NCBI RefSeq assembly: GCF_963259705.1
Contig: NC_081847.1
Span: forward strand, 74,901,469-74,965,468
Source of the DNA: Myotis daubentonii
Lineage: Eukaryota; Chordata; Mammalia; Chiroptera; Vespertilionidae
Direction of reading: 5' to 3'
Length of the DNA stretch: 64,000 bases
A program made the position numbers and the translations under genes. The notes beneath the pieces are model-generated. The model worked only from the letters and a program-made list of their open reading frames with translations, did not search any database and was not told where the DNA came from. Position 1 is the stretch's first letter. Each line of letters starts with the position of its first letter. This document shows positions 1 to 11,050 of this stretch, piece after piece.

Positions 1-628
1 GGAGATAGCACATCAGATAGACTCAGGGATGCCCTGAGGGAAGGGAAGGGCCAACCTGGAAGTACGCTCTTGAAATAACAATGGAATCACTTATCGTCAT
101 TCCCCAAGTAGAAAACTTGCAGGTAAAGACTATTCCCAGAAGAAAAATTAAAATTTTGTGTCACTGATCATGAATGCCTATGGAGCCTGTAGTTGATATA
201 AAGTGGGTTGTTTATTTTTCAAGACACCTTTCAAATGGGTGTGTAGAAGTCTCCTCTCTCACACAGCCGCCTCTCTCTTCTCTAATACCCCTAGAAAGAT
301 CCTGGATTCTGCTAAAGCAGTGGTTCTCAACCTTCTGGCCCTTTAAATACAGTTCCTCATGTTGTGACCCAAACATAAAATTATTTTCGTTGCTACTTCA
401 TAACTGTAATGTTGCTACTGTTATGAATCATAATGTAAATATCTGATATGCAGGATGGTCTTAGGCGACCCCTGTGAAAGGGTCATTCGACCGCCAAAGG
501 GGTCGGGACCCACAGGTTGAGAACCGCTGTGCTAAAGGATCAACCTGAGAGTTCAGTGTTTGAGCAGGCTAGTTCCAGCCTGTCCCTTCCCTTGGGGCAT
601 CCCTGAGACTCTCTGATGTGCTATCTCA
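1..628. repeat. Inverted repeat (foldback) around a SPIN element
   Basis: The first ~60 bases of the window are repeated in inverted orientation at about 571-628. Both arms contain GCATCCCTGAG and CTGATGTGCTATCTC when read in the same sense, with a few substitutions and a 4-base gap. The interior holds the SPIN MITE (318-529) and about 250 bp of other sequence. The left arm runs into the window edge, so the true outer end is unknown. It may be an old foldback transposon or a local inverted duplication; no family was recognised. Confidence 0.6.
318..529 (-). mobile_element. SPIN-type hAT MITE (non-autonomous)
   Basis: A 212-bp element with hAT-type inverted ends: CAGTGGTTCTCAACC at the left and GGTTGAGAACCGCTG at the right. 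It is flanked by a perfect 8-bp TSD, TGCTAAAG, at 310-317 and 530-537. The interior has the typical SPIN run with GGTCTTAGGCGACCCCTGTG and a run of GGTCG-type motifs, and reads in reverse relative to the usual consensus. SPIN elements are known to have spread horizontally among tetrapods, including vespertilionid bats. It has no coding capacity. Confidence 0.9.
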
Positions 629-951
629 GATAGTGCTATTGTGACTGGTCATTTCCTAACAAAGTCTTCACCTCATTACTCTCCTTTCCACCAGAATAAA
701 AGATGAAAGGAAAGAAAGGTCACAATTACTGTGCAGAAACTCAGGAAACCTGAAATGAAACCTCTTAGCCTTTGAAAGAAGCTGGGCAGGAGAGAGAATA
801 ATGGTCATAAGAACCAGAGATGAGCTATTTCTCACACTTTGGCTGCCTCTAACCAGAAATCATCACTCAGAACTTTCTAGATGGTTCCCCTTCCTAGCCA
901 CTCACAGCCTCTGCACAACCTCGGCATAGGAGGGAGGAGGCCCAATAAATT
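629..951. other. Unassigned sequence
   Basis: No gene, repeat family or RNA recognised. Composition is ordinary for mammalian intergenic DNA, and no open frame has a recognisable protein. Confidence 0.5.
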
Positions 952-990
952 AATGATGATGATGATGATGATGATTTTTATGATGATGAT
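952..990. repeat. (GAT)n microsatellite
   Basis: Run of GAT/ATG triplets interrupted once by TTTT. It probably varies between individuals. It lies just 5' of a MIR copy. Confidence 0.85.
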
Positions 991-1003
991 AAAATAATAC
1001 ACA

Positions 1004-1228
1004 ATAGGCCAGGTACTGTTCTCAGTCTTTACCTGATTACTATTGAACTGTTGTTGAGTCCTCATACAACCTTATAAGGTAGACACTAATATTACCCTAA
1101 CTTTTTAGATGAGGGATTAAAATACAGAAAAGTTAAGCAATTTTCTTAAAATCTCACAGCTGGTAAGTGATGGAGCAGGGATATGAACCCAGGCGGTCCA
1201 GCTCAATATCCTGTAGTCATAATCACTG
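1004..1228 (-). repeat. MIR SINE (minus strand)
   Basis: Reads as reverse MIR: an accumulation-type start (CCAGGTACTGTTCTCAG), then TTTTTAGATGAGG, CACAGCTGGTAAGTGATGGAGC and GAACCCAGGCGGTCCAGCTC, ending near an AATCACTGGTTAA core. It is a mammal-wide tRNA-derived SINE, old and diverged; no TSD is visible. Ends approximate. Confidence 0.75.
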
Positions 1229-1689
1229 GTTAAAAGCCATGGAGCTTGACACTCCTGAGTTAGAATCTCATTTGCATGGCGATGCACTCTATGTAAAATG
1301 GAAGCACCAGTAGGAACCCTTATCTCAGGGCATTGCTGGGAGAAGCAGATGAGACCAAGTCTGTAACACCCATGCCCATCCAAGAGGTGTGCACAGTTAA
1401 CATTTGTGTCCCCTACTCCCGCTCTGTTGTTCAACACAGCGAGAGAGCTGGTTCCTTTCTCTTACAGCTGCCCCACCCCAGCCCGGCCATGCTCTTCCAC
1501 ATTGAAATACAGAAAATGAGAGCAAGGTGGGAACTTTTCTTGTCCACTTTCACAGATCCAGCTGTGACACTTTGACCCCACTGACCTTGAAACTAGCATA
1601 CCGATCTTGTCCAGCCTACCTCTGGAAGATCCCCAGTCTTCAGGCCCCACTTCTGTAAAGCTGAGGTGGGCTTTCACTCCACAAAACAG
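1229..1689. other. Unassigned sequence
   Basis: No repeat family or gene recognised. Short open frames occur on both strands but have no motif, no codon signature and no splice context that I can support. Confidence 0.4.
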
Positions 1690-1985
1690 TCATCACTCAT
1701 ATTATGCATCAAGCACTTCACTTAGTGCCAGGGTATGAGGGTAAGTAGTACAAACAGTTCCCAACTACACAGAACTTATATTTTACGGGAGAAGACAGGC
1801 AAAATAAAAAGGGTGGAGGTGGCAAAAATAAGTGCAATTGTAATTATCACCTTGAAAGGAACAAGGAGGGTGCTGAGATACCCTTTGGCCTGAGTGTTCT
1901 AGGAAGACCACCCTGGGGAGGAGACAGACATGAAGGATGAAAAGGAGAGAGTCAAAAGAAGGGCAGCTGAAAAGCATGCTGGTAC
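1690..1985 (-). repeat. L2 LINE fragment (minus strand)
   Basis: Contains the antisense L2 signature: CATCAAGCACTTCAC, then an 'accumulated total' stretch with ACAGAACTTATATTTTACGGG and GACAGGCAAAATAAA, then the GGAGG-ACATGAA-GATGA part typical of the 3' UTR/ORF2 end read backwards. Strongly decayed; ends approximate. Confidence 0.55.
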
Positions 1986-2139
1986 ACAGTCAATGGAGAC
2001 ATCACCCTGGGCCCACCCTGCTTCCCAGCTCCTCCTGGAAAATGCCCTCCCAACTCCCCAGCTCCCTGGAAACAAACAGGAGCAGGGTCTCCTAGGCTCT
2101 ATCACTCCAGCTTGAATCTGGCTTTCCAACTTCTTTACT

Positions 2140-2260
2140 CAAGTACTTTTGCCTCCTCTTGGTATCGGTTTCTCCATCTGTACAATGGGGCCAATATTTG
2201 TTTTGACTGAGGACAGTGTTGCTGGGGAGGATTAAATGAGACAATGTCATTTGCTACTAC
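2140..2260 (+). repeat. MIR SINE fragment
   Basis: Plus-strand MIR middle part: CAAGTACTTTTGCCTC, CGGTTTCTCCATCTGTACAA, TGGGG and GAGGATTAAATGAGA occur in the order expected of the conserved core and 3' part. Old and 5' truncated. Confidence 0.7.
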
Positions 2261-2689
2261 TTAATAAGAATGTTATCACATCTCAGTGTCAGGAGGCTAA
2301 AGAGGGGATAGACCTCCATGTCATCCTCCACACAGGCTCCTATCAGGACACCTCCATACTGGGCTTTGGGCCCCCAGACAGGATCACTTAAATTACCCCC
2401 CAAAAAGTCTCCCCTGCTGCTTTTGATGGCTTGAAATGCATTTCTGGTCTTGTGAAGATTCTAACAAAATTGTCCCGTACGTCCACATCCTTGTCGTGAA
2501 AAGGATGAACACTTTCCCCATGTCTGTGCCCCAAAATGAGGGTTCCAATTTGGCCAGGGCGCCAAAGCAACCCCCAGAGCTCTCAGGACAAAGGCCAGTT
2601 CCAATCTCAGGTCACCCTCAGGTGCAGGCTGAGAGGAAAGAGGCCCTCTCGGTGACTCCTGGCCAGCTGCAAGGGCCGCTGGAACTCAA
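2261..2689. other. Unassigned sequence
   Basis: No family recognised. The longest open frame of the window (257 codons, 2436-3209) starts here. It has no domain, signal or compositional sign of coding, and it runs out of this unassigned stretch into a possible regulatory element and an L2-like segment, so I do not call it a gene. Confidence 0.4.
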
Positions 2690-2880
2690 CCAAAGCCGCG
2701 TGGTGTTCCTTTGTTTGAGCTCAAACAGCTTTCAAGGTTTCATTTCCTATATTTACCTTGGTTCCTGTGCGTGGAAAATATTCCACCCCAGCCTCCACTT
2801 TCCTTTCCCCTCGGGCAGCCGTCAGCTTCGTCTTCCACCAAACAAAGCGTGGTTTTCACTACTTCCAGCCCCAGATTATG
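2690..2880. promoter_or_regulatory. Candidate conserved noncoding element
   Basis: Non-repetitive stretch with a dense set of motif-like words: the near-palindrome TGGAAAATATTCCA (NFAT/Rel-like half sites), CAAACAAAGC (Sox/Fox-like), and TTTGTTTGAGCTCAAACA, which is itself almost self-complementary. This is inference from texture only; no alignment to other species was possible. It could equally be chance. Confidence 0.2.
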
Positions 2881-2989
2881 AAAGTGAGACAGGCACTAGC
2901 CCCTCCCGCATCTTGCCAGACTCAGAGGAACTCCCAGGACCTTCACTGTCATTATTGCTACGATCCTCCTTCATTCCTGTGACCTGGGC

Positions 2990-3554
2990 CACCCTGCCTC
3001 CTAGCTCCTCACTTCCCACTGCCCCAATGTGTGAGGTTCCCACAGTCGCCTCTGCTCTAGTCACTTCCACTCGGTCCTCACACATGACATACCACATACA
3101 AAGCCCAGCATGTAACTACAAAGCCCCGAACCATCCCGAGCCGTGTCCCTCATCTGCTTTAGCCACAGCTGTCCAGCCTCCTGCCCACACACAGAATCTC
3201 CACCTCTGATTCACTGTCTCCCTTCTCAGCCTCTTCCTGCCCCACATCCTCATTTCACCCCCATCGGTCTGTCCAAACAACCTCCTGTAAGCTCCTCACT
3301 CCAGGGCCTCGGCTCACAGAGGAACTGGAATTCCCACCACAGCTACCATATGTCAAGCCCTTGGCACCCCGCATTGTTGAAGCTTTCTCTGTGCTGCTGG
3401 CCAAGCCACCTCCACATGGGCTACCAAAAAGATCTCAAAACTCAAAACCATGTTATTCCTCTGCTTAACCCCCTTGAATGTCGCCCCAGGAAAATCATGA
3501 CTTTCATATTTGATTCCTACTGTCATTAATAACCTCACTCCAATCACTATCCAC
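2990..3554 (+). repeat. Probable L2 LINE segment (plus)
   Basis: Pyrimidine-rich stretch with L2-like phrases such as ACCATGTTATTCCTCTGCTTAACCC (split here by the reader as TATTCCTCTGCTTAA) and CATCTGCTTTAGCC. It leads into the site where a minus-strand L1 inserted (TSD TCCTAGCTCTT). The L2 sense continues after the insertion, towards the clear L2 3' end at 4370-4890. Diverged; the 5' limit is uncertain. Confidence 0.4.
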
Positions 3555-3565
3555 TCCTAGCTCTT

Positions 3566-4021
3566 TTTTAAAATTATTACTTTTATTTTTTCAATTACAG
3601 TTGATGTACAATATTGTATTCGTTTCAGGTGTACAACATAGTGATTAGACAGTACATAACTTATGAAGTGATCACCCCAATAAATCTAGTTATTGCATAG
3701 TTATTAAAATATTAGGATATTATTGGCTATCGTCCCTATGTTGTACTTTCATCCCTGTGACTATTCTGTAACACCAGTTTGTACTTCTTTTTTTAAAGAT
3801 GCTTTATTGAGTTTTTTAGAAAAAGAGGAAGGTAGAAGGAGGGAAAGAGAGAGAGAAACATGGATGTGATTTCGATCAGCTGCCTCATGTATATCTCCTA
3901 CCAGAGATCAAGCCCGCAACCCGGCCATGAGCCCTGACCGGGACTCTAACCTTTTGGTGTACAGGACGATGGCCAACCAACCGAGACACACAAGCCAGGG
4001 TGACCAATTTTTACTCTTTAA
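3566..4021 (-). mobile_element. L1 3' end, 5' truncated, with nested Ves
   Basis: Begins with a T-rich run (poly-A tail read backwards) followed by TCAATTACAGTTGATGTACA and TTTCAGGTGTACAACATAGT, the antisense L1 3' UTR. Flanked by an 11-bp TSD, TCCTAGCTCTT, at 3555-3565 and 4022-4032. A Ves SINE (3786-4002) was inserted later, leaving only a few L1 bases at the right end. Confidence 0.8.
3786..4002 (-). mobile_element. Ves SINE (minus strand), nested in L1
   Basis: Antisense Ves: A/T-rich tail at left, GGGAAAGAGAGAGAGAAACA, then the inverted tRNA-like head ending in GAGACACACAAGCCAGGG. Imperfect TSD of 13 bp, ACCAGTTTGTACT (3773-3785) versus ACCAATTTTTACT (4003-4015), 11 of 13 matching. Ves SINEs are Pol III-derived and move with L1 machinery. 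Confidence 0.85.
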
Positions 4022-4032
4022 TCCTAGCTCTT

Positions 4033-4369
4033 AATCATGAGACATTACACCCCATCATCACCCTGCGAAACGTAAAAAGCCCATGCACGGCCATCATAGC
4101 CACCAACTCATTGCAGTAAAAATGTATGTAACATGTTGATCAATAATTTGACAACATTCCTGCAAGGGAGTTTATACCCCAAATCATGGCATCCCATTTG
4201 AGAACTATGACTCTACATGAATCAGAATTTCAGAACTGAGAATGAGACACTAGCATCTGCATTGTAGACTGATTTTAGAAGCCAAATTCCAGAGCAGGTG
4301 CTGTGTTTTGTTTGCATTATAGGACCTACATTTGGACATCCCTTTACCCATCAAGAAGTGTTTGATGCC
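4033..4369. other. Unassigned sequence
   Basis: No family or gene recognised. It lies between the L1/Ves nest and a clear L2 3' end and may include decayed L2 plus another insertion. Confidence 0.4.
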
Positions 4370-4890
4370 CATCATTCCTTATAAAGGCCTGCAGATCTCT
4401 ATTGTCTGACGACCCCACCCACCCCTACATGACCTCTATGACATCATCTCCTTCTCCTCTCCCTGTAATTCAATCTATTTCAGCCATATCACCTCTTTGC
4501 GTTTCCTTGCCTATATAGGCCAGACTTGCTCCTGCTTCAGAGCATTCACGTCTATTCACTCTGACTACAATGCTTTTCCCCTAATTATCCATAAGGCTCA
4601 CTCCCCCAACTCCTTGCTCAAATGTCACTGTCCCAGTGAGGCCTCCCCTAAGCATCCCAGCAAAAAGTTTTACTCCTCCCCCCATCATTCTTGGTACCCC
4701 CACTTCTAGCCACCCCCTCTTAGCACTTACCACCCTCTGAAATACTAACACAACATTTACTTTGTTTATTGTCTGATTCCTCCACTAACTGCTAAATTCC
4801 ATTCATTGATCTTATTGTTGCACCTAGAAGAGTTTCTGGCACAGAGTTAGTGCACAATGATTATTTGTTGAATGAATGAATGCCTTTTGA
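4370..4890 (+). repeat. L2 LINE 3' end (plus)
   Basis: Good order of L2 landmarks: AAAGGCCTGCAGATCTCTAT, GACCTCTATGACATCATCTC, CAGAGCATTCACGTC, GCTCAAATGTCACTGTCC, CTTAGCACTTACCACC, TGTTTATTGTCTG and the terminal TTGTTGAATGAATGAATG. This is the last part of ORF2 and the 3' UTR of an ancient LINE-2. Not functional. Confidence 0.85.
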
Positions 4891-5005
4891 CCTTAACAAT
4901 AACCCATATCAGAGAGAAAAGTAGGGCCCCAGAAGAGTCAGTGGTTTAGCGAAAATCACAGTATTTAGCATCAGTCAAGCCTGGACTTAAATCCAGAATT
5001 CACAA
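4891..5005 (-). repeat. Probable MIR fragment (minus)
   Basis: GCCCCAGAAGAGTCAGTGG, AAATCACAGTATTTAGCATC and CCTGGACTTAAATCCAG match the antisense MIR middle (tract before 'CACAG..TAAGTGG' and the 'TTCAAACCCAG' word). Weak, decayed. Confidence 0.45.
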
Positions 5006-5579
5006 GGTTTTTGGCCTTAGGCCTTACCAGATGGAGCTTAATTCTCTTCCAAAATGGGCATGGCCATCCCTGTCCCAAGCCCTCACAAACATCCTCATCA
5101 GAACAGACAGACAGCAGGGAATGGCAAGGAGGGGGAACAAACCGGAGGAGCCTTGGGTGGTCTCAGGAATCCCTATGGTCAAGCCTGTAAACCAAAGTCC
5201 CTGGGCCAAGAGAGGGCTGCCCAGGCCCAGCTAGTGAACCACGACCAAGGCAGGTTCCTGAGACTCTCTCCTGCAGGCCCCTGGCCCTTCCTGTGTTTCT
5301 CTGGGAGGCTGCGCTCTTGTTAAGTAAACACCAAGGACTGAACAGTCTCTGGTTTCCACCCACTTTTGCATTCCCAGGCACACATGGTACGGAGCAGGCC
5401 TTCCTTTGAACCAGGCCCAATACACCCCCTAAGCAGAAGCAGATTGACTGGTTTGACATACACCAGCGGGGCTGTTTTCTATGGCTGGCCTTCCTACAGT
5501 TGTTATCATTTTCCTCTTTTAGAAATGGCTGAGTTATCACCCCTCCTTTCCAAGTTTCCTCATTCGTACCAGGGAGTGT
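5006..5579. other. Unassigned sequence
   Basis: No repeat family recognised. Several overlapping open frames of 60-149 codons occur on both strands but look like chance frames in a GC-richer stretch: no domain, no consistent codon bias. Confidence 0.4.
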
Positions 5580-5990
5580 GGCTCGGAGATCAGACCTGAG
5601 CCGGGCGTTCACCTCAATTTGACATTTCCCCGCTTACAGTAGTGTTACTTGGGACGATGTCAAATGAGATGAAAGAAAAAAAAATTTTTACTCTGGCTTA
5701 AAGTTGGCCACATTTGCAGGTGCTCATGTTGCAGCCTAAAGGAAGTGAGAGTTTGGGGTTTGTGATTTGAGCTGAAAGTCCAAATGGCTTTTCGACAACT
5801 AGCAGCGAAAGGCCCAGAAATGTTGATGCCATGAGAAAAGAAGAAGTAAAAATAGAGAAAATGTTGAGCTATTAAATAGCGGCAATATTTATTTTTGACC
5901 CCTCAATGGATAAAACTTTCTTCAGAGTCTCTTAAAATTCCATTTCAGGATAAAAAAAAAAAAAAAGTTTTACATTTTTGGAAACAATGT
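5580..5990. promoter_or_regulatory. Candidate conserved noncoding element
   Basis: Non-repetitive with regulatory-like texture: GGACGATGTCAAATGAGATG, AAATAGCGGCAATATTTATT and several AT-rich homeodomain/MEF2-like words (CTATTAAATAG, AATATTTATTTTTG). This is inference without alignment. Confidence 0.18.
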
Positions 5991-6974
5991 GAAAATTCTT
6001 ATTTGTTCCCACAATATTATCACTTACTATTTTCCCTAGAAAATAAGTACAAATTTCTTAAATGAATGTTTTTACAAAAATTTTAAGTTGCTAAATACAT
6101 TGTTATACTTTGCTAAGATTTGAAAGATCTACATACTTTAGATTTGTTAAGACTTGAGAAGCCATAACCAGGGGGAAATAAGAGAAACATTCATAATTGT
6201 CTGACTCAGATGCAAAAATCAACTTCACATTGAAACCTCTCATAGTTTCTTCTCACACTGAGTATAAAATCAAGAAAATAATTCCAGAAACTCATTAACA
6301 TACATAAAGGAATCTGTTAAAGCCTCTACCTTCTCAGATTTCCACTGGAATGCCCATAAGACCATGAACATGGACCAAAGTCAGCCACAGCCCCGAAATA
6401 TCCTAGACGACAGGGAGACAAAGTAAAGTAGCCCCACCTTCCTCTGTAAATGATACTCGACAGAAATCTACACATAGGATTGAGAGCTATAGATAGGCAA
6501 GCCAAAGGAGAGTGGGACATCCCATTGGGAATCCCTCTAACCACAAGGGATTAGCAATATTTTGCTTCCATCACAACCCTTGATGGTCCCCACATCTCGT
6601 GGTCACATCAGCCATCAGATGTAGATCACCTACTGTTAGGCAAGGCCAGAGAGAGGCAACTGTGCTAGTCAATTCTGGACGCCTTGTCAAACCTGGAGAA
6701 GACATTGTATGTCCCCCTGACAAAGGCCTCATCTGTGCCACCACAGCTCAACCCACATTTCTAGCTCTAGCTCCTTCCAAAATTGCCTAAAACCTTTTGG
6801 TGTCAGGGTCAGGGGTGGGAATTGAGAGCAAACCCAGGCATTTCTCTTCTAACACTCAGCCTAAAGGATCTTGAAGAAATTTAGGGGCATATGTGAGAAA
6901 ACTGTTATCATATCTCTTTAACTAGGATCTATTGCTAAACAAGCATTGATTTTCTTCTTTAATATCAATTTTCA
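5991..6974. other. Unassigned, partly AT-rich sequence
   Basis: 5991-6330 is AT-rich; 6330-6800 is more mixed and might be a decayed LTR or MaLR fragment, but I could not place it. No coding support. Confidence 0.35.
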
Positions 6975-7133
6975 AATTGTATGGTATCTTTGCTTAAAAT
7001 GTAGATTCTAGGATCTTGTCCCTAAGATTTTGATTAAGTTGAATGAGAGAAGGCCAAGGAATTATCAATTTTAAGAAAGACTCGAGGTGATTCTAATCTG
7101 GTAGCCTGTGGCCAACATTTTGAGAAGCATTGC
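6975..7133. repeat. MER5-like hAT MITE fragment
   Basis: Right end has AGGTGATTCTAATCTGG, then GCCAACATTTTGAGAAGCATTG, matching the terminal part of MER5-type hAT MITEs. The left part has CTTAAAATGTAGATTCTAGG. Both ends are decayed and no TSD was found. Confidence 0.5.
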
Positions 7134-7429
7134 TCTAACAACTTTTATAAAGAATGAAAAGACATTTTGATTCAAAAAATAAAGTATGAATTGAGTTAAA
7201 TAACTAAAAGGCAAGGCAAAAAATATTATTCTTATTCATAAGAAGGCTGAAAAGGACATTGAATTTTGAAATTACTGTAGTCAGGCACAAATATAATTTG
7301 AGATCAGAAAAAATTACAAAGCAATGGTTATACACATTTAAAATAAGATGAAAAGATTTTAAATTTCTGGGAAAATGACAGCTTTTAATCATTATCTAAA
7401 AGAGATGATTAAATAAAATATATTACAAA

Positions 7430-9840
7430 CAATTCAATTAAATGGTAATAAATGAAAAGATGAAGAGGAAAAACAAAGGAAGCAAATTTGTAAATGACTA
7501 ACTTCTAGACTAACTTAGAATTTAACTTCTAGAATTTTAAAAGGTAAACCATGGGTTGTACAGTAGCCTCATAATTAAAACATTAGCAAGCTGAATGCAA
7601 TAATGTAACATATATAAATAATGGTGATCAAGTTGGAGTTATGCAAGAAATGCTGGCATGATTAATATTAGAAAAATCTATTCATGAAATTCACCTGATT
7701 AACATATTAAGAAAGAAAAATATGTAAGCATCTCAAAAGATACCCTAAAAGCATTTGATAAAATTTAGTTTAAAAAAATAAGTCTTAGCAACCTGGGGGT
7801 GGGGGTGGGGGGAAAGGAAAACTTCCTGATACAGCATCTCTAGATAAAAGGTCCAACACGCAGCATATGGAAGAGTGAGAGTTTAGCAGCATTCTCTTTA
7901 AAGTCAGGACAAAGGCAAAGGAATGCTGTGATCATTGTACCTACTCAGCATTATACAGTGGGTCCCAGTCAATGCACACAGGAAAGGAACAACAAGAGGA
8001 GATTAGAAAGAAATGTTTCTGCTAGTCACAAAGACAACATTGAATATATAGGACAATATAGAAAAAAGTATTAGAATTATTTTAAAATATTTAGCATTAG
8101 TGTTAGATACTGAATGGTATATTAAAATTAATATCACATAAAAATAATTAGAAACTATAGTAAACTCAAAAGTCTCATTCTTAAGAAAAACAAAAGTTAC
8201 AGGGTAGCTAAGAATAAATGCAGCAAAGGAAATGCAAAAAGGCAAAAAAATTATGAAGGAAGTTATTTTTTTTTATTTAAGAACATAACAAGAATTTAAA
8301 TACAGAGATAGGTACACCATGTCATTCGATAAAATAACTCAGTATTATAAAGGAGGCACTAAACTTTAAGTTAACATATAAGTCCATGTTTCCAATAAAA
8401 AGCACAGCAGAGGCCCAGCCGGTATGACTCAATGATTGATCGTCAAACTATAAACCAGGAGGTCACGGTTTGATTCCTGGTCAGGGCACATGCCTGGGTT
8501 GCAGGCTGGATCCTCAGTGTGGGGCATGCAGGAGGCAGCCAAGCAATGATTCTCTCTCACTGTTGATATTTCTAACTCTCTCTCTCTCCTCTCCCTTCCT
8601 CTCTGAAATCAATAAAAATACATTTTTTAAAAAAATATCACAGCAGAGCTTTCCCTGGTATTTAATAAACTAATGTTAAAATTCACATGGATGAGTAAAG
8701 AACCAAAAATAGCCAACACGCTTTTTAAGAATAAAGATATGTGATTTGCCCTATTCTTAATCTGAATTATTATGAAGACACAGAAACTGCAATAGTTTGG
8801 CGCTGATACAGGTAAAAATCAATTGACGCACAGAGCCAAGTAAAGGGCTCCAAGAAATACCAATACTGGTGACGTTAAATAATTAGATAAAGTAAGGATC
8901 TATTGAATGATGTTGTAGCAACTGTTCATCTCAATTGAAAAAAAAAAAAAAGAAGAAGAAGAAACAGAATTCCTACCTGCCACCATATACAAGTGTAAAT
9001 TTCTTATGGATTAAAAACCCAATTATAATATCTTCAAAAGAAAAATATAGAAAAATATTGTTATAGCCTAACAGAGGGAAGATTTTCTTAAGCAAAAGAT
9101 AAAAAGTACAAAACATGAAAGAAAAGATTGACAAACTAAATTAAAATAAAAAGCTTTGGTTTGACAAAAGCAACCTAAACATAAAGGAAAGAGAAGCCGG
9201 GGACATGCTCAAGTTATTTCTACCTCATGGGAAAAAGGCAAAGCCAGAACACATAATAAATGCCTGTATTTCAATGTTTTTCAAAGGACATACCAATAGG
9301 AAAAGGGCAAAGGCTATAATCAGAAATTCATGGAAGAGACAGCAGGAATGGCCCAACAGTATATGAGTGATGATAATTTCTCAAGCTACTAGAGAAATGT
9401 GAAATAAACCACAAGGAGATATGGTTTTACAGCCATCCAATTTATACAAATTTTAGAAGTCTGCCAATACCAAGTGTTAGTAAAGACGCTGTATTTGAGA
9501 AACGAACATCAACAACAACAACAAAGCTTTCTTTCCCAGGGTCCTAAGACATTGACAAAAATTTGATTACATAACTAGGCCCTGATAGAAACCTCAAAAC
9601 GTTCCAAAGAGGAAAGTCTCATATAGTCCTATGACCACAGCAGAGGAAAAGCAGAGATAAGTTTCTAGAATGTGAACCAAGAAAACAGCCGCTTGGGAAT
9701 GCCACCTAAATATGAAAGCAACGTGTAAAAACTTCCAGGAGAAAACGTAGGAAAACCTCTCCAAAGTAATGGTTAGGTTGGGTGAAAAATCACAATTGCA
9801 AATTCCGACTATTTTGAAAAATATCACAATAAAAGGAGCA
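7430..9840 (+). mobile_element. Ancient L1 ORF2 region (plus), decayed
   Basis: Sense L1 ORF2 landmarks survive in order although every frame is broken: AAAAGCATTTGATAAAATTTAG near 7750 (split by substitutions), TTAAAGTCAGGACAAAGGC near 7900, ATTCACATGGATGAG then CCAAAAATAGCCAACACG near 8680, GAAATGTGAAATAAACCAC near 9395. It encoded the L1 endonuclease/reverse transcriptase polyprotein, now unable to be made. A Ves SINE is inserted at 8413. Left and right limits are approximate. Confidence 0.65.
8413..8638 (+). mobile_element. Ves SINE
   Basis: Starts GCCCAGCCGGTATGACTCA, with a B-box-like GGTTTGATTCCTGG, then CAGGGCACATGCC, GCAGGAGGCAGCCAA, a TCTCTC run and AATCAATAAAAATAC tail. TSD CACAGCAGAG at 8403-8412 and 8639-8648. 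Inserted in the decayed L1. Confidence 0.95.
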
Positions 9841-9947
9841 TAATGAAACTTGAAAATATAACTAAAAGTTAAAATTTCAGATGCTTATGTCTTTCTATAT
9901 TGTCCCATTGGTCTTTTTTTTATAGACATCTAAAATTTAAAGTTTAA

Positions 9948-10165
9948 GCACAGCTGGCGTGGCTCAGTGATTAGTGTTGACCTATAAGCCAGGATATCAC
10001 TGTTCAATTCCCGGTTGGGGCACATGCTCGGATTGCAGGCTAGATCCCCAGTTGGGGGCGTGCAGGAGGCAGCCAATCAATGATTCTCTCTCATCATTGA
10101 TGTTTCTATCTCTCTCTCCCTCTCCCTTCCTCTCTGAAATCACTAAAAATATATTTTAAAAAACA
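9948..10165 (+). mobile_element. Ves SINE
   Basis: Head CAGCTGGCGTGGCTCAGTG, B-box region GTTCAATTCCCGGTTGGGGC, GCAGGAGGCAGCCAATCAA, TC-rich part and A-rich tail. Near-perfect TSD, ATTTAAAGTTTAA (9935-9947) versus AATTAAAGTTTAA (10166-10178). Confidence 0.93.
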
Positions 10166-10189
10166 AATTAAAGTTTAAAAAATGAACTG

Positions 10190-10330
10190 TTTAAATATAT
10201 ATATACACACATATGCACACATGCTTTTGTGTACACACATACATATACACCTCTGTGCACACACATATATATATATTTATTCATGCACACAATACATGCT
10301 CTATTTTGTATAAATAAATAGCATAGAGAA
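10190..10330. repeat. Alternating purine-pyrimidine AT/AC-rich simple repeat
   Basis: TATATATATACACACATATG, ACACACATACATATACAC and ACACACATATATATATATTT blocks. Imperfect (TA)n/(CA)n array, capable of Z-DNA or slippage, probably polymorphic. Confidence 0.7.
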
Positions 10331-10839
10331 ACACACAGAACATAAATAATAATATTGGTAGTGATATATTACCAGTGGCAGGTAATTTGGTTTTTATTGT
10401 GTGTTTCCCTAATTTTAAAAAATAAATACATATTAATTTTATAATTAGAAAAATGAGAGTAAATTCACTAATTAGGAAAAAAGTCCTTGAAAAATTTTTA
10501 AAGCAGCAAATGTCTAGGTTTTAGTCAATTTTTGGCTCTAGTCAATTTTTGTTTTACTTTTCTTCTGGTATTGTCAGTTAGAAATTTTCTAATATTTCTT
10601 CACCTCATAAAATTTTCTCTCATTATATTTTTTATTCTCATTTCTCTTACACTCATTCTAATCTCTTTTTCAGCACTCCCAGTTATATGAATATAAGATT
10701 TCCTCTGCAGTCATAGTCTCTGATCTTTTGCTTCCATATTACAGGAGTTTTGCCAGTGTACTCTACATCACTGATTCCATGTTCAATCAATTATTTTGTA
10801 TTTATAATGTACATCCACTCCTTCTGTTGTCCATTTTTC
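10331..10839. other. AT-rich unassigned stretch
   Basis: AT-rich with no clear family. 10560-10760 has the texture of antisense L1 5' sequence but no diagnostic word was found. No gene. Confidence 0.35.
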
Positions 10840-11050
10840 TTTTCCCAGCTTTATTGAGTTATAATTGACATACAATATTGTGTAAGTTGAAGGTATACGA
10901 GATGTTGATTTGATACACTTATATATTGCAAAGTGATAACTACCATAGTGTTAGCCAGCACCTCCATCACATCCAACAATTACCATATCTCCATTGTAGT
11001 AAAAACATTTAAGATCTACTTTCTTAGCAACTTCCAAGTATATACTACAG

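Noticed and set aside
2436..3209. 257-codon plus-strand open frame, the longest in the window
   Set aside because: No domain, no codon signature. It crosses an unassigned stretch, a regulatory candidate and an L2-like segment; a chance frame of this length is plausible in a 64-kb window.
5163..5612. 149-codon minus-strand frame
   Set aside because: Overlaps several frames on both strands; no domain.
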